Shown piece after piece: positions 17,075 to 27,740 of a stretch of DNA of 64,000 nt. The translations under genes were made by a program, and so were the position numbers. Position 1 is the stretch's first letter; the number at the start of each line of letters is the position of its first letter. Under the pieces are notes generated by a model. It was not told the origin of the DNA. It saw only the letters and a program-made list of their open reading frames with translations, and did not search any database. Source of the DNA: Hydrogenophaga crocea (GTDB taxonomy: Bacteria; Pseudomonadota; Gammaproteobacteria; Burkholderiales; Burkholderiaceae_C); assembly GCF_011388215.1 (NCBI RefSeq), contig NZ_CP049989.1:4134001-4198000 (forward strand), read 5' to 3'.

Positions 17075-18465
17075 GGCAGGGGCAGCGCCACGCGCAGCCA
17101 CAGCCCGCCCAGGGGCGAGGGCCGGGCCTTGATGGTTCCGTCGTGCGCCTGCGCGATGCGCTGGCAGATCGACAGCCCCAGGCCCGCACCGCCGCTGGCC
17201 CGGCTGCGCGAGGGCTCGGCGCGGAAGAAGCGCTCGAACAGGCGCGGCAACTGGTCGGCGGGCACGCCGGGCGCGCTGTCCTGCACGTCCACCACCACCT
17301 GCCGGCCCTCGGTGCGCGCGGCCAGCCGCACCGCGCCGCCTTCGTCGGTGTAGCGGCAACTGTTCTCCAGCAGGTTGGCGAACAGCTGCTGCAGCCGGCT
17401 GGCATCGCCGAACAGCGGCAGCGGCGTGACCGGCAGCTCGAGCGCCAGCCGCAGCGAGCGGCCCTGCAGGCGCTCGCCGAAGGCCGCGGCCACGTCGGCG
17501 AGCAGCTCGCGCAGGTCGAGCTCGGCCTTGCGGTACGAGAGCGCGCCCACGTCGGCCAGCGAGAGGTCGTAGAGGTCGTCGACCAGCTTGTGCAGCGTGG
17601 CCACCTCGCCCTTGAGCGAGCGCAGCGCCTGCGCGTCGAGCGTGCGCACGCCGTCCTGCAGCGCCTCGAGCTCGCCGTTGAGCACGCCCAGCGGCGTGCG
17701 CAGCTCGTGCGACACGTCGGCCATGAACTCGCGCCGCGCGGCCTCGTTGCGCTGCAGGGTGAGCGCGAGGTGGTTGAAGTCGTGGCCCAGGCGCGAGACC
17801 TCGTCGGCCTCGCGGTCGGCGCGGTCGTCGACCGGCACGCGCGCCGCGTAGTCGCCGGCCGCGAGCCGGTGCGTGGCCTCGGCCACCTGCCGCACCGGCC
17901 GCAGCAGCCGGCGCGAGACCCAGAAGGCCACCGCCGCCGCGAGCAGCGTGGCCGCGCCGCCCACCAGCCAGGCCGAGCGGCGCTGCGCGTCGGCGAAGCG
18001 CTTCTCGGCGCCCGAGCTCACCGAGTCGATCGGCGTGAGCAGCATCCAGCCCACGGTGAGGCCGTCGACCTCGATCGGCCGCTCGATCGCGTCGGTCGAC
18101 GGGTTGGGGTAGCCGAACACGCGCCGGCGCTGGGCGTCGAGCAGGGTCATGCGGCGCGTGGCGCCCATGAGCTCGGCCGGGCTGAGCTTGAGCGCCTCGG
18201 CCTGCTCGGTGGGCACGCCGCGGCGCAGCAGGTAGCCGCCCAGGTGCGTCTGCAGGCGCGTGAAGTCCCAGCTGTTGCCGTTCTCGCGGTAGGCCAGGGC
18301 CGCGCTCAGCGTGGCCTGGTCGAGGCGGTTGATCTCCTGCTCGTTCAGAAAGCCCAGGAAGTCGCGGTTGAGGTTGACGTGCGTGAACACGCCCATGGCA
18401 AAGGCCACGGCGATCGCGGTGCTTAGCACCGCGGTGAACAGCCGCGCGGTCAGGCTCAGTCTCAT
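17071..18465 (-). CDS. Sensor histidine kinase, BaeS-like
   Basis: A 464-aa membrane kinase. TM1 at about 8-28, a periplasmic domain to about 155, TM2 at about 163-183, a HAMP domain, then the H-box DVSHELRTPLGVLNGEL with the phospho-His. The ATPase domain has the N-box LLENSCRYTDEGG, D-box SAPGVP, F-box FERFFR and G-box GGAGLGLSI. All catalytic motifs are intact. Co-transcribed with the response regulator. BaeS proteins sense envelope damage and toxic compounds, which fits the adjacent efflux genes; the actual signal is not evident. Confidence 0.92.
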   Translation of the reverse strand: MRLSLTARLFTAVLSTAIAVAFAMGVFTHVNLNRDFLGFLNEQEINRLDQATLSAALAYRENGNSWDFTRLQTHLGGYLLRRGVPTEQAEALKLSPAELMGATRRMTLLDAQRRRVFGYPNPSTDAIERPIEVDGLTVGWMLLTPIDSVSSGAEKRFADAQRRSAWLVGGAATLLAAAVAFWVSRRLLRPVRQVAEATHRLAAGDYAARVPVDDRADREADEVSRLGHDFNHLALTLQRNEAARREFMADVSHELRTPLGVLNGELEALQDGVRTLDAQALRSLKGEVATLHKLVDDLYDLSLADVGALSYRKAELDLRELLADVAAAFGERLQGRSLRLALELPVTPLPLFGDASRLQQLFANLLENSCRYTDEGGAVRLAARTEGRQVVVDVQDSAPGVPADQLPRLFERFFRAEPSRSRASGGAGLGLSICQRIAQAHDGTIKARPSPLGGLWLRVALPLP

Positions 18466-18569
18466 GGTGGGCTATGGTCGTCGCGCCCGTGTGTACCTGA
18501 CAAGCCATACCCCCTGCTGGCCCGGGCGCTTCAATTTCTCTCCACATTCCTTGCGCACAGTCGCGCGCC

Positions 18570-19706
18570 ATGCCGCGCACGCTCCCCTCCCTTTTCACGC
18601 TGGGCGCCCTGAGCGCCCTGATGTTCCTGGCCGCCTGCAGCAAGGGCGGCGACGCCCCGAAGCCCGCGGCCGCGCCGCCCGAGGTCGGCGTGGTCACGGT
18701 GTCCACGCAGGACGCGCCGCTCGAGCTCGAACTGCCGGGGCGCCTGGCGGCCAGCGAGGTGGCCGAGATCCGGCCGCAGGTGAGCGGCATCGTGCAGAAA
18801 CGCCTGTTCGAAGAGGGCAGCACGGTGCGCGCGGGCCAGCCGCTCTACCAGCTCGACGCCGCCACGTTCGAGGCCGAGCGCGCGGGCGCGGCCGCCACGC
18901 TGCAGCGCGCCGAGGCCCAGCTGGCGGTGGCGCGCACCAAGGCCGCGCGCGACGCCGAACTGCTGCAGGCCGACGTGATCAGCCGCCAGGCCGCCGAAGA
19001 CAGCGCGGCCGCGCTGCGCCAGGCCGAGGCCGAGGTGGCCGTGGCGCGCGCCGCGCTCAACGCCGCGCAGGTGCAGCTCGCGCGCACCCGCATCACCGCG
19101 CCGATCGCGGGCCGGGTCGAGATCTCGCAGGTCACGGCGGGCGCGCTCGTCACGGCCAGCCAGACCCAGCCGCTCACCACCGTGCAGCGGCTCGACCCCA
19201 TGCAGGTCGACATCGTGCAGGGCAGCGCCGAGATGCTCGCGCTGCGCCGCCAGCTCGACGCGGGCAGCGGCAGCCGCGAGCTGCGCCTGGTGCTCGAAGA
19301 CGGCAGCGAACACCCCGAGCCCGCGCGGCTGCAGGTGAGCGGCATGACGGTGGACCCGGGCACCGGCGCGGTCACGCTGCGCGCCAGCGTGCCCAACCCG
19401 CGCGCCAGCCTGCTGCCCGGCATGGTGGTCACCGCGCGGCTGCTCGCGGGCGTGAACCGCAGCGCCATCGTGGTGCCGCAGCAGGCCGTGAGCCGCACGC
19501 CCACGGGCGACGCCACGGCCTGGGTGGTGGGTGAGGGCAACAAGCTCGAACGCCGCCGCCTCGGGCTCGGGCGCAGCCTGGGCAACCAGTGGCTGGTCAA
19601 CGAAGGCCTCAAGCCCGGCGAACGCCTGGTGGTCGAGGGCCTGCAGCGCGCGCGGCCCGATCTGGTGGTGACGCCGGTGCCCGCGAAGCTGGCGCAGGGG
19701 GGCTGA
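18570..19706 (+). CDS. RND efflux periplasmic adaptor lipoprotein (MexA/AcrA type)
   Basis: A 378-aa membrane-fusion protein linking pump and outer-membrane channel. Lipobox FLAAC puts the anchor Cys at 23. The lipoyl halves flank a coiled-coil hairpin (about 95-165): IRPQVSGIVQKRLFEEGSTVRAG and [17 protein letters not shown] are family signatures. It is 104 bp from the divergent BaeSR-like genes and only 4 bp before the pump gene. First gene of a three-gene pump operon. Confidence 0.94.
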   Translation: MPRTLPSLFTLGALSALMFLAACSKGGDAPKPAAAPPEVGVVTVSTQDAPLELELPGRLAASEVAEIRPQVSGIVQKRLFEEGSTVRAGQPLYQLDAATFEAERAGAAATLQRAEAQLAVARTKAARDAELLQADVISRQAAEDSAAALRQAEAEVAVARAALNAAQVQLARTRITAPIAGRVEISQVTAGALVTASQTQPLTTVQRLDPMQVDIVQGSAEMLALRRQLDAGSGSRELRLVLEDGSEHPEPARLQVSGMTVDPGTGAVTLRASVPNPRASLLPGMVVTARLLAGVNRSAIVVPQQAVSRTPTGDATAWVVGEGNKLERRRLGLGRSLGNQWLVNEGLKPGERLVVEGLQRARPDLVVTPVPAKLAQGG

Positions 19707-19710
19707 GCGC

Positions 19711-22700
19711 ATGGCCGGCTTTTTCATCGACCGCCCCATCTTCGCCTGGGTGCTGGCCATCGTGGTCATGCTCGCGGGCACGGCCGCGGTGCTCACGCTG
19801 CCGCTCGAGCGCTACCCCGACATCGCGCCCACGCGCATCTCGGTCAACACCAGCTACCCGGGCGCCTCGGCCAAGGCCATCGAGGACTCGGTGACGCAGG
19901 TGATCGAGCAGAACCTCAAGGGCATCGACGGCCTGTTCTCCATCGAGTCGTCGAGCAACGCCTCGGGCACCGCGAGCACGCAGCTGAGCTTCGTCGCCGG
20001 CACCGACCCCGACCTCGCGCAGATGCAGGTGCAGAACAAGGTGGCGCAGTCCCTCTCGCGGCTGCCGCAGGCGGTGCAGGCCCAGGGCGTGCGCGTCACC
20101 AAGGCCGGCACCGATTTCCTCATGGTGGTCACGCTCACCAGCGACGACCCCGCCGTGAGCTCGGCGGACCTCGGCGACTACCTCTCGAGCACGCTGCAGG
20201 ACATCGTGAGCCGCGTCGAGGGCGTGGGCGACGTGAGCATCTTCGGCTCGGGCTACGCCATGCGCATCTGGCTCGACCCGGCCCGGCTGCAGCGCTACGC
20301 GCTGGTGCCGGGTGACATCCGCAATGCGCTGCTGGCCCAGAACACCGAGGTCTCGGCGGGCCAGATCGGCGCGCCGCCCTCGCCCGAGGGCCAGCGGCTC
20401 ACCGCCATCGTCACGGCGCGCGCCAAGCTGCAGACGGCCGAGCAGTTCCGCGACATCGTGCTGCGCGTGCTGCCCGACGGGTCGGTGCTGCGCCTGGGCG
20501 ACGTGGCGCGCGTGGAGCTCGGCCGCGACAGCTACACCACCAACATCCGCAGCACCGGCCAGACCGCGGCCGGCATGGCCATCTACCCGGCCAGCGGTGC
20601 CAACGCGCTCACCACGGCCAACGCGGTCAAGGCCAAGCTCGCCGAGCTCGAGCCCTTCTTCCCGCCGGGCATGAAGACCACGGTGACCTACGACACCACG
20701 CCCTTCATCAGCGTGTCCATCGAAGGCGTGGTGAAGACGCTGATCGAGGCCATGGTGCTGGTGGTGGTCATCATGTACCTGTTCATGCAGAACCTGCGCG
20801 CCACGCTGATCCCCGCGATCGCGGTGCCGGTGGTGCTGCTGGGCACCTTCGGCGTGCTCGCGGTGGCGGGCTACTCCATCAACTCGCTCACCATGTTCGG
20901 CCTGGTGCTGGCCATCGGCCTGCTGGTGGACGACGCCATCGTGGTGGTGGAGAACGTGGAGCGGCTGATGCGCGAAGAGGGCCTGGACCCGCGCGAGGCC
21001 ACGCGCCGCAGCATGAAGGAAATCAGCGGCGCGCTGGTGGGCATCGCGGTGGTGCTGTCGGCGGTGTTCATCCCCATGGCCTTCTTCGGCGGCTCCACCG
21101 GCGTGATCTACCGGCAGTTCTCGATCACGGTGGTGAGCGCCATGGTGCTGTCGGTGCTGGTGGCCATGAGCCTGTCGCCCGCCTTGTGCGCCACGCTGCT
21201 GAAGCCGGTGCACGCGGGCGAACACGCGGCCCCGGGCGGGCCCTTCGGCCGCACGCTGGGCCGCGCCTTCGGCGGCTTCAACCGCTGGTTCGATCGCATG
21301 ACCGAACGCTACGTCGACCGCGTGCGCTGGCTCAGCGCGCGCGGCGTGCGCAGCTTCGTGGTGTACCTGCTGGTCATTGCGGGCATGGTGCTGCTGTACC
21401 GCGCGCTGCCCACCTCCTTCCTGCCCGACGAAGACCAGGGCAGCCTGCAGTTCCAGGTGCGCATGGCCCCGGGGGCCACGGCCGAACGGCTCGAGGCCAT
21501 CGCCGAGGACATCGAGGACTACTTCGCGGCCCAGCCCGAGATCCGCTTCTACAACTTCGTGCGCGGCTCGGGCGGCGACCAGGGCTCGGGCCAGGGCTTC
21601 ATCCGCCTGACCGACTGGGACCAGCGCCCCGAGGCGGCCCAGAGCGCGGGCGCGCTCGCCGAGCGCTTCAGCCGCGAACTGCAGCGCCGCGTGCGCGACG
21701 CCGACGTGTTCGTGGTGCAGCCGCCCACGGTGCGTGGCCTGGGCGGCAGCGCGGGCATCCAGCTCTTCCTGCAAGACCTGGGCGGTGTGGGCAGCGAGGC
21801 GCTCGCGAAGGCGCGCGACCAGCTGCTCGCCGCGGCCAACCAGCGGCCCGAGCTCAACCGCGCGCGCGTCAACAGCCTGGCCGAAACGCCGCAGCTGCAG
21901 ATCCACATCGACGACCACAAGGCCGGCACGCTGGGCGTGAGCACCACCACCATCAACGACACGCTGTCGATCGCCTTCGGCGGCAGCTACGTCAACGACT
22001 TCCTCGACCGCGGCCGCGTCAAGCGCGTGCTGGTGCAGGGCGACGCGGCCTTCCGCGCCGCGCCCGACAGCCTGCGCCACTGGTACGTGCGCAACGCCGA
22101 GGGCGCCATGGTGCCCTTCAGCGCCTTCGCCACCAGCGACTGGGTCAACGGCCCGCGCCAGCTGGTGCGCTACAACGGCAGCGCGGCCTACGAGATCCAG
22201 GCCGACGTCGCGCCCGGCGTGAGCTCGGGCGCGGCCATGGCCGCGATGGAGCAGGTCCTGAGCCAGATGCCGCCCGGCGTGGGCTACGAGTGGTCGGGCC
22301 GCAGCTACCAGGAGCGGCTCTCGGGCAACCAGGCGCCCATGCTTTACGCCATCTCGGTGCTGTTCATCTTCCTGTGCCTGGCCGCGCTCTACGAGAGCTG
22401 GTCGGTGCCCTTCAGCGTGATGCTGGTGGTGCCGCTGGGCATCGTGGGCGCGCTGCTCGCGCACCACATCGGCGGTCAGAGCAACGACGTGTTCTTCCAG
22501 GTCGGCCTGCTCACCACCGTGGGGCTGGCGGCCAAGAACGCCATCCTCATCGTGGAGTTCGCGCAGTCGCTGGTGGACCAGGGCATGGGCCTGCTCGACG
22601 CCACGCTCAAGGCCAGCCGGCAGCGGCTGCGCCCCATCCTCATGACCTCGCTGGCTTTCATGATGGGCGTGCTGCCGCTGGCCCTGGCCACCGGCGCGGG

Positions 22701-22860
22701 TTCGGGCTCGCAGCGCGCCATCGGCGTCGGCGTGCTCGGCGGCATGGCCAGCGCCACGGCGCTGGGCATCTTCTTCGTGCCGCTGTTCTACCTGTGGGTG
22801 CGGCGGCGCTTCTCGGCGCGCCGCGCCGCCCCCGCCGGGGGGCAGGAGGTGGGCGCATGA
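19711..22860 (+). CDS. RND multidrug efflux transporter, MexB/AcrB type
   Basis: A 1049-aa proton-driven inner-membrane pump, full length for the HAE1 family. Starts MAGFFIDRPIFAWVLAIVVM; twelve transmembrane helices in two repeats with two large periplasmic loops. Proton-relay residues are present: the Asp-Asp pair in TM4 (GLLVDDAIVVVENVE) and the Lys in TM10 (GLAAKNAILIVEFA). RND signature segments near the C-terminus (RLRPILMTSLAF) are intact. Expected to export hydrophobic and amphiphilic toxic compounds; the substrate range cannot be read. ATGA overlap with the outer-membrane factor gene. Confidence 0.96.
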   Translation: MAGFFIDRPIFAWVLAIVVMLAGTAAVLTLPLERYPDIAPTRISVNTSYPGASAKAIEDSVTQVIEQNLKGIDGLFSIESSSNASGTASTQLSFVAGTDPDLAQMQVQNKVAQSLSRLPQAVQAQGVRVTKAGTDFLMVVTLTSDDPAVSSADLGDYLSSTLQDIVSRVEGVGDVSIFGSGYAMRIWLDPARLQRYALVPGDIRNALLAQNTEVSAGQIGAPPSPEGQRLTAIVTARAKLQTAEQFRDIVLRVLPDGSVLRLGDVARVELGRDSYTTNIRSTGQTAAGMAIYPASGANALTTANAVKAKLAELEPFFPPGMKTTVTYDTTPFISVSIEGVVKTLIEAMVLVVVIMYLFMQNLRATLIPAIAVPVVLLGTFGVLAVAGYSINSLTMFGLVLAIGLLVDDAIVVVENVERLMREEGLDPREATRRSMKEISGALVGIAVVLSAVFIPMAFFGGSTGVIYRQFSITVVSAMVLSVLVAMSLSPALCATLLKPVHAGEHAAPGGPFGRTLGRAFGGFNRWFDRMTERYVDRVRWLSARGVRSFVVYLLVIAGMVLLYRALPTSFLPDEDQGSLQFQVRMAPGATAERLEAIAEDIEDYFAAQPEIRFYNFVRGSGGDQGSGQGFIRLTDWDQRPEAAQSAGALAERFSRELQRRVRDADVFVVQPPTVRGLGGSAGIQLFLQDLGGVGSEALAKARDQLLAAANQRPELNRARVNSLAETPQLQIHIDDHKAGTLGVSTTTINDTLSIAFGGSYVNDFLDRGRVKRVLVQGDAAFRAAPDSLRHWYVRNAEGAMVPFSAFATSDWVNGPRQLVRYNGSAAYEIQADVAPGVSSGAAMAAMEQVLSQMPPGVGYEWSGRSYQERLSGNQAPMLYAISVLFIFLCLAALYESWSVPFSVMLVVPLGIVGALLAHHIGGQSNDVFFQVGLLTTVGLAAKNAILIVEFAQSLVDQGMGLLDATLKASRQRLRPILMTSLAFMMGVLPLALATGAGSGSQRAIGVGVLGGMASATALGIFFVPLFYLWVRRRFSARRAAPAGGQEVGA

Positions 22861-24281
22861 GGTCGCTGAATATGCAGGCCCTGGCCGCGCCGCTGGCCGC
22901 GGCCGCGCTGCTCGCGGGCTGCGGCTCGCTGGTGCCGCGCACCGAGGCCCCGGTGCCGCCGCTGCGCAGCGATTTCCGCGCCGGCGCGCCGGCCCCCGCG
23001 GTCGACACCGCCGCGGCCGACGCCGCCGCGCGCGAGTGGGCCGGCTTCATCAACGACCCGCGCCTGCGCGAGGTGGTGGGCATCGCGCTCACGCAGAACC
23101 GCTCGCTGCGCGCCAGCGCCGCCGCGGTCGAGCGCGTGCAGGCGCAATACCGCATCCAGCGCGCCGCGGGCGCGCCCCAGCTGGGCGTGTCGGCCGCCGC
23201 CACACGCCAGCGCACGCTCGAGAACGGCGCGGCCACCAGCTACAGCCTGAGCCTGGGCCTCGCGGCCTGGGAGATCGACCTGTTCGACCGCCTCGGTAGC
23301 CTCGAAGGCGCAGCGCTCGCGCGCTACCTTGCGCAGACCGAAACGCAGCAAAGCGCGCGCCTGAGCCTGGTGGCCGAAACCCTGAACGCCTGGCTCAACC
23401 TGCAGGCGCTGCAGCAGCGCGCGGTGCTGGCGCAGCAACTCCTGCAAAGCCAGCAGCGCACGCTCGACCTCGCCGAGGCGCAGTACCAGCGCGGCGCGAG
23501 TTCGGGCCTGGACCGCGCCCGCGCGCGCACCGCCTTCGAGGCCGCGCGCGGCGAGGCGGCGCGCAGCGCGGTGGCGGTGCAGCAGGCGCGCGCGCAGCTC
23601 GAGCTGCTCGCCGGCCAGCCGCTGCCCGATGCGCTGTTGCCCGATGCGCTGCTGCCCGCCGCGCAGGAGACCCCCGGGCGCGGCGACGCCACCGCGCTGC
23701 CCGCCATTCCCGCGGGCCTGCCCGCCGAGGTGCTGCTGCAGCGGCCCGACGTGCGCGCGGCCGAACAGGCGCTGCAGGCCAGCGCCTTCGATGTGGGCGC
23801 CGCGCGCGCCGCGCTGTTCCCGCGCCTCACGCTCACCGCGAGCGCGGGCACGCGCAGCGCCGAGCTCGGCGGCCTGTTCGGCCGCGGCAGCGGCGTGTGG
23901 AGCGTGGTGCCGCAGCTCGATCTCGCGCTGTTCGACGCCGGCGCCCGCCGCGCCCAGGTGGACGCGAGCGAGGCCAGCCGGCGCGAGGCCCTGGCCCGCT
24001 ACGAAGCCACGCTGCAGACCGCCTTCCGCGAGGTGGCCGACGCGCTCGCGGTGCGCGACGGCCTGGCCGAACGCCTGTCGGCCCAACAGGCCCAGGTCGA
24101 TGCCGCGCAGCGCAGCCTGGGCCTGGTGGAACAGGGCTACCGCCTGGGCGCGAACAGCCAGCTCGATCTGCTCGACGCCCAGCGCCAGCTCGCCAGCGCG
24201 CAGCAAGGCCTGGTGGACCTGCGCCAGGCCGAACGCGCCAACCGCGTGGACCTGCTGCGCGCGCTGGGCGGGCGCTGGTGA
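22857..24281 (+). CDS. Outer-membrane efflux factor lipoprotein (OprM/NodT family)
   Basis: A 474-aa TolC-like channel with lipobox LLAGC (Cys22). Two OEP repeats: the first includes SLGLAAWEIDLFDRLGS; the second starts near PAGLPAEVLLQRPDVRAAEQ and includes PQLDLALFDAGARRAQVD. It completes the pump started at 18570. A perfect in-frame duplication (LPDAL repeated at about 23625-23654) sits in the linker between the two halves. Confidence 0.94.
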   Translation: MRSLNMQALAAPLAAAALLAGCGSLVPRTEAPVPPLRSDFRAGAPAPAVDTAAADAAAREWAGFINDPRLREVVGIALTQNRSLRASAAAVERVQAQYRIQRAAGAPQLGVSAAATRQRTLENGAATSYSLSLGLAAWEIDLFDRLGSLEGAALARYLAQTETQQSARLSLVAETLNAWLNLQALQQRAVLAQQLLQSQQRTLDLAEAQYQRGASSGLDRARARTAFEAARGEAARSAVAVQQARAQLELLAGQPLPDALLPDALLPAAQETPGRGDATALPAIPAGLPAEVLLQRPDVRAAEQALQASAFDVGAARAALFPRLTLTASAGTRSAELGGLFGRGSGVWSVVPQLDLALFDAGARRAQVDASEASRREALARYEATLQTAFREVADALAVRDGLAERLSAQQAQVDAAQRSLGLVEQGYRLGANSQLDLLDAQRQLASAQQGLVDLRQAERANRVDLLRALGGRW

Positions 24282-24356
24282 AGCCCTCGTGAGGCGGGAC
24301 CTACATCCCGACACATCCCGCCAGGAACACCGCTTGCCCGGCGGGCTCCCATCCCC

Positions 24357-26339
24357 ATGGCACGCGCGCGCTTCACCCCCCTCCTGGCCTGGGCCGGCGC
24401 CGCGCTGGTCCTGGGAGCGGTGGCGGCCGAGCTGAGCGGCTGGCGCTTTCTGCGCGCGCCGGTGGAGCGCGCGGCCACGCAGAGCGCGGGCGTGCCGGTG
24501 CAGATGCAGGGGCGCTTCCGCCTGCACCTGATCGGCCGGCCGCGGCTGGAGGTGGAGCACCTGCACATCGCGTCCGACCCGCGCTTCGGCGCGCCGCACC
24601 TGCTCGATGCGCGCGGCGCCGCCGTGGCCTGGCGCTGGGGCGACGTGTGGCGCTGGCGGCAGGGCGATCGCCTGCGCCTGCAGGCGCTGCGCGCCGATGC
24701 GCTCGACGCGCGCCTGGTGCGCACGCCCGACGGCCGCGCGAACTGGCAGATCGGCGCGCGCACGCCGCGCGCCGAAGCAGTCGAGGCCGAGGCCGAGCCG
24801 CTCGGCGGCCTGCCGCGCTTCGGCTCGCTCGTGATCGGCGAAGGCATGGTCGACTGGCAGGACCCGGTGGCCGACGTCGATCTGCAGATCGCGCTGCGCG
24901 CGCGCGAAGGCGAGGCCGAAGACGGCGCGGGCGCGGGCACCGAGGCGCGGCTGAACGGCCGCTACCGCGCCATGCCCCTGCGCCTGCAGGCGCGCGCCGG
25001 TGGCACGCTGCCGCTGCTGCACGACCCCGACACCGCGCGCGACGCGCCCTGGGTGCCGCTGCGCGTGGAGGGCACGGTGGGCCGCGCGCGGCTGCTGTAC
25101 GACGGCCAGGCCGCGGCGCTGCTGGGCACGCCCCGGCTGCAGGGCGCGCTGGCCTTCAGCGGTCCCTCGCTGGCCGAGGTCGGCCGGCCGCTGGGCCTCA
25201 CGCTGCCGCAGACCCCGCCCTTCGAACTGCGCGGCCGGCTCTCGCAAGACGCGGGCGTGTGGCGGCTGCAGGCCGAGCGCGCCCACATCGGCAGCAGCCG
25301 CCTCGCGGGCGATCTGCGCTTCTTCCAGCGCTCGCAGCCGCGCCGGCTCACGGGCGAGCTCACCGGCAGCCGGCTCGCGTTCGCCGACCTCGGCCCCGCC
25401 ATCGGCGCGCCGGCCGCGGCGGCGCGGCCCCAGACCCCGCCGCCCGCGGGCCGCGTGCTGCCGCAGCGCCGCTTCGACCTGCCCTCGCTCAAGGCCATGG
25501 ACGCCGACGTGCGCGTGGCCATCGACCGCGTGGACTTCGGCACCGACGCCATGGCCCCGCTGCGCGGCCTGCAGACCCAGGTGCGGCTGCAGGCCGGCGT
25601 GCTGCGGCTCGACGAACTGCGCGCCTCGGTCTCGGGCGGGCGCTTCCAGGGCATGACCCAGCTCGACAGCACCGCCGAGCCCGCGGCCTGGCGCGCCACG
25701 CTCGACGTGGCCGGCGTGAACCTGGCCGACTGGGTGAAGGGCCTGCGCCGCAACGGCCAGGGCCAGGGCCAAGGCAACGCCGACCCCTACCTCACGGGCG
25801 TGTTGCAGGCCCGGCTCGACCTGAGCGGGCGCGGCGCGTCCACCGCCGACATCCTGGGCTCGCTCGACGGCCCGATCGACCTGCGGCTGCGCGACGGCAC
25901 GGTCTCGCACCTGGTCACCGAAGGCCTGGGCCTCGATCTCGCGCAGGCCCTGGGCGTCTTCGTGCGCGGCGACGACCCGCTGCCGCTGCGCTGCGCGCGC
26001 TTCGACCTGGTGGCGCGCGACGGCGTGGTGGAGCCGCGCCTGGCCGTGCTCGACAACCGCGACAGCACCGTGCGCCTGGGCGGCCGCGTGAACCTGCGCG
26101 ACGAATCGCTGGCGCTGCGCGTGGTGACCCAGCCCAAGGACTGGACGCCGCTGTCGCTGCGCACGCCCGTGACCGTCACGGGCACGCTGGGCCGGCCGCA
26201 GGTGGGCATCGAAGGCCGCCGCCTCGCGGGCCGGCTGGCGGGCGCGATCGCGCTCGGCGCGGTCGCGGGGCCCGCGGCGGCGGTGATCCCGCTGGTGGAC
26301 CTGGGCAAGCCGGGCGAGGGCGATCCGTGTGAGCCCTGA
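24357..26339 (+). CDS. AsmA-family protein
   Basis: A 660-aa protein with one N-terminal membrane helix (about 8-27) and a long periplasmic part. Family features are the N-terminal RFRLHLIGRPRLEVEHLHI segment and the C-terminal region ILGSLDGPIDLRLRDGTVSHLVTEGLGLDL, followed by VTVTGTLGRPQVGIEG. AsmA-like proteins are thought to form lipid-carrying bridges or to affect outer-membrane assembly. It lies between two efflux operons with 75 bp before it and 167 bp after it and shows no clear link to either. Confidence 0.85.
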   Translation: MARARFTPLLAWAGAALVLGAVAAELSGWRFLRAPVERAATQSAGVPVQMQGRFRLHLIGRPRLEVEHLHIASDPRFGAPHLLDARGAAVAWRWGDVWRWRQGDRLRLQALRADALDARLVRTPDGRANWQIGARTPRAEAVEAEAEPLGGLPRFGSLVIGEGMVDWQDPVADVDLQIALRAREGEAEDGAGAGTEARLNGRYRAMPLRLQARAGGTLPLLHDPDTARDAPWVPLRVEGTVGRARLLYDGQAAALLGTPRLQGALAFSGPSLAEVGRPLGLTLPQTPPFELRGRLSQDAGVWRLQAERAHIGSSRLAGDLRFFQRSQPRRLTGELTGSRLAFADLGPAIGAPAAAARPQTPPPAGRVLPQRRFDLPSLKAMDADVRVAIDRVDFGTDAMAPLRGLQTQVRLQAGVLRLDELRASVSGGRFQGMTQLDSTAEPAAWRATLDVAGVNLADWVKGLRRNGQGQGQGNADPYLTGVLQARLDLSGRGASTADILGSLDGPIDLRLRDGTVSHLVTEGLGLDLAQALGVFVRGDDPLPLRCARFDLVARDGVVEPRLAVLDNRDSTVRLGGRVNLRDESLALRVVTQPKDWTPLSLRTPVTVTGTLGRPQVGIEGRRLAGRLAGAIALGAVAGPAAAVIPLVDLGKPGEGDPCEP

Positions 26340-26506
26340 GCCCCGGCCGGCCGGCGCCGCGCGATGTGGGGGCGGCCCGCTGGGGTAATGGCGGGTCTTT
26401 ATCATCGCCGCGGCCCCGCAAGCCCCTGTCCCCCGCCCGCTCGGGTTGCGCCACCGTGGCGTTTCCACCCTTGCCTGTCCGCCCCTTCCGCGCCAGCCTC
26501 CAACCC

Positions 26507-27727
26507 ATGTCCGATCCCGACCGCTCCTCCGCGCCCGGCCCGCGCCGCCCCTGGCTGCGCGGCCTGTTCTGGCTGGTGCTGCTGGCGGCCGTGGGCTCGG
26601 CGGCGTGGTGGTTCCTGCTGCGCCCGCCGCCGCAGCCGCCGGCCACGCCCAGCGCCTGGCGCGGGCCCGTGGCTGTGCGCGTGGAGGCCGCGCGCACCGA
26701 AGACTTCACCGTGCAGGCGCGCGCCGTGGGCACGGTGGCGCCCTACAACACCGTGACCGTGCGCAGCCGCGTCGACGGCCAGCTCGCGCGCGTGCTGGTG
26801 CGCGAAGGCGAGCGCGTGCAGCGCGGCCAGCTGCTGGCCGAGATCGACCCCGAGCCGCTGCGCGTGGCGCTCTCGCAGGCCCAGGGCCAGCAGCAGCAGA
26901 ACCTGGCCCAGTTGCGCAACGCCGAGAGCGAGCTCGCGCGCTACCAGGGCCTGTTCCAGCGCGACGCCATCGCGCGCCAGCAGCTCGACCGCCAGGCCGC
27001 GCTGGTGCAGCAGCTGCGCGGCACCCTGCAGGCCGACCAGGCGCAGGTGGACAACGCGAAGCTGCAGCTCTCGTACACGCGCATCACCGCGCCGATCGCG
27101 GGGCGTGTGGGCCTGCGCCGCGTGGACGCGGGCAACCTGATCTCGGCCAACGACGCCAACGGCCTGTTCACCATCACCCAGACCCAGCCCGTGGCGGTGC
27201 TGTTCAGCGTGCCCGAGCCCCAGGTGCCCGAGGTGCGCGCCGCACACGCCGCCACCGGCCAGGCCGCGCCGCGCGTGGAGGCCTGGGACCGCGAGAACCG
27301 CAGCCGCCTGGCCACGGGCCGGCTCGACACGCTGGACAACCAGATCGACGCCGCCACCGCCACGCTGCGCCTGAAGGCGCGCTTCGAGAACGCCGACGAC
27401 GCGCTGTTCCCCAACCAGTTCGTCAACGTGCGCCTGTCGCTGCGCCAGTTGCCCGGCACGGTCACCGTGCCCACCGACGCGGTGCAGCACGGCTCGCGCG
27501 GCAGCTACGTGTACGTGATCGCCGAGGGCAAGGCGCGCGTGCGCGAGCTGCAGCTCGGCCCCGCCAGCGGCGGCCGCACCGTGGTGCTCAAGGGCCTGGC
27601 CGCGGGCGAGCCCGTGGTGCTCGAAGGCCTGGACCGGCTCGAAGACGGCCGCGCGGTGAACGTGGTGAAGGCCACCGAGCTGCCCGCGGGCTCGCCGCTC
27701 GCGCCCGACGCCGCAACGCCGCGCTGA
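26507..27727 (+). CDS. mdtA: RND efflux periplasmic adaptor, MdtA type
   Basis: A 406-aa adaptor anchored by an N-terminal helix (about 20-38) rather than a lipid. MdtA-type features: [19 protein letters not shown], a Gln-rich coiled-coil hairpin (about 120-190), then [20 protein letters not shown]. It heads a four-gene run with two different pump subunits, as in mdtABC of enterobacteria. The gene start is set by the ATG before SDPDRSS; the Pro-rich stretch after the helix is ordinary linker. Confidence 0.93.
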   Translation: MSDPDRSSAPGPRRPWLRGLFWLVLLAAVGSAAWWFLLRPPPQPPATPSAWRGPVAVRVEAARTEDFTVQARAVGTVAPYNTVTVRSRVDGQLARVLVREGERVQRGQLLAEIDPEPLRVALSQAQGQQQQNLAQLRNAESELARYQGLFQRDAIARQQLDRQAALVQQLRGTLQADQAQVDNAKLQLSYTRITAPIAGRVGLRRVDAGNLISANDANGLFTITQTQPVAVLFSVPEPQVPEVRAAHAATGQAAPRVEAWDRENRSRLATGRLDTLDNQIDAATATLRLKARFENADDALFPNQFVNVRLSLRQLPGTVTVPTDAVQHGSRGSYVYVIAEGKARVRELQLGPASGGRTVVLKGLAAGEPVVLEGLDRLEDGRAVNVVKATELPAGSPLAPDAATPR

Positions 27728-27740
27728 GCGGGTGCTGCCC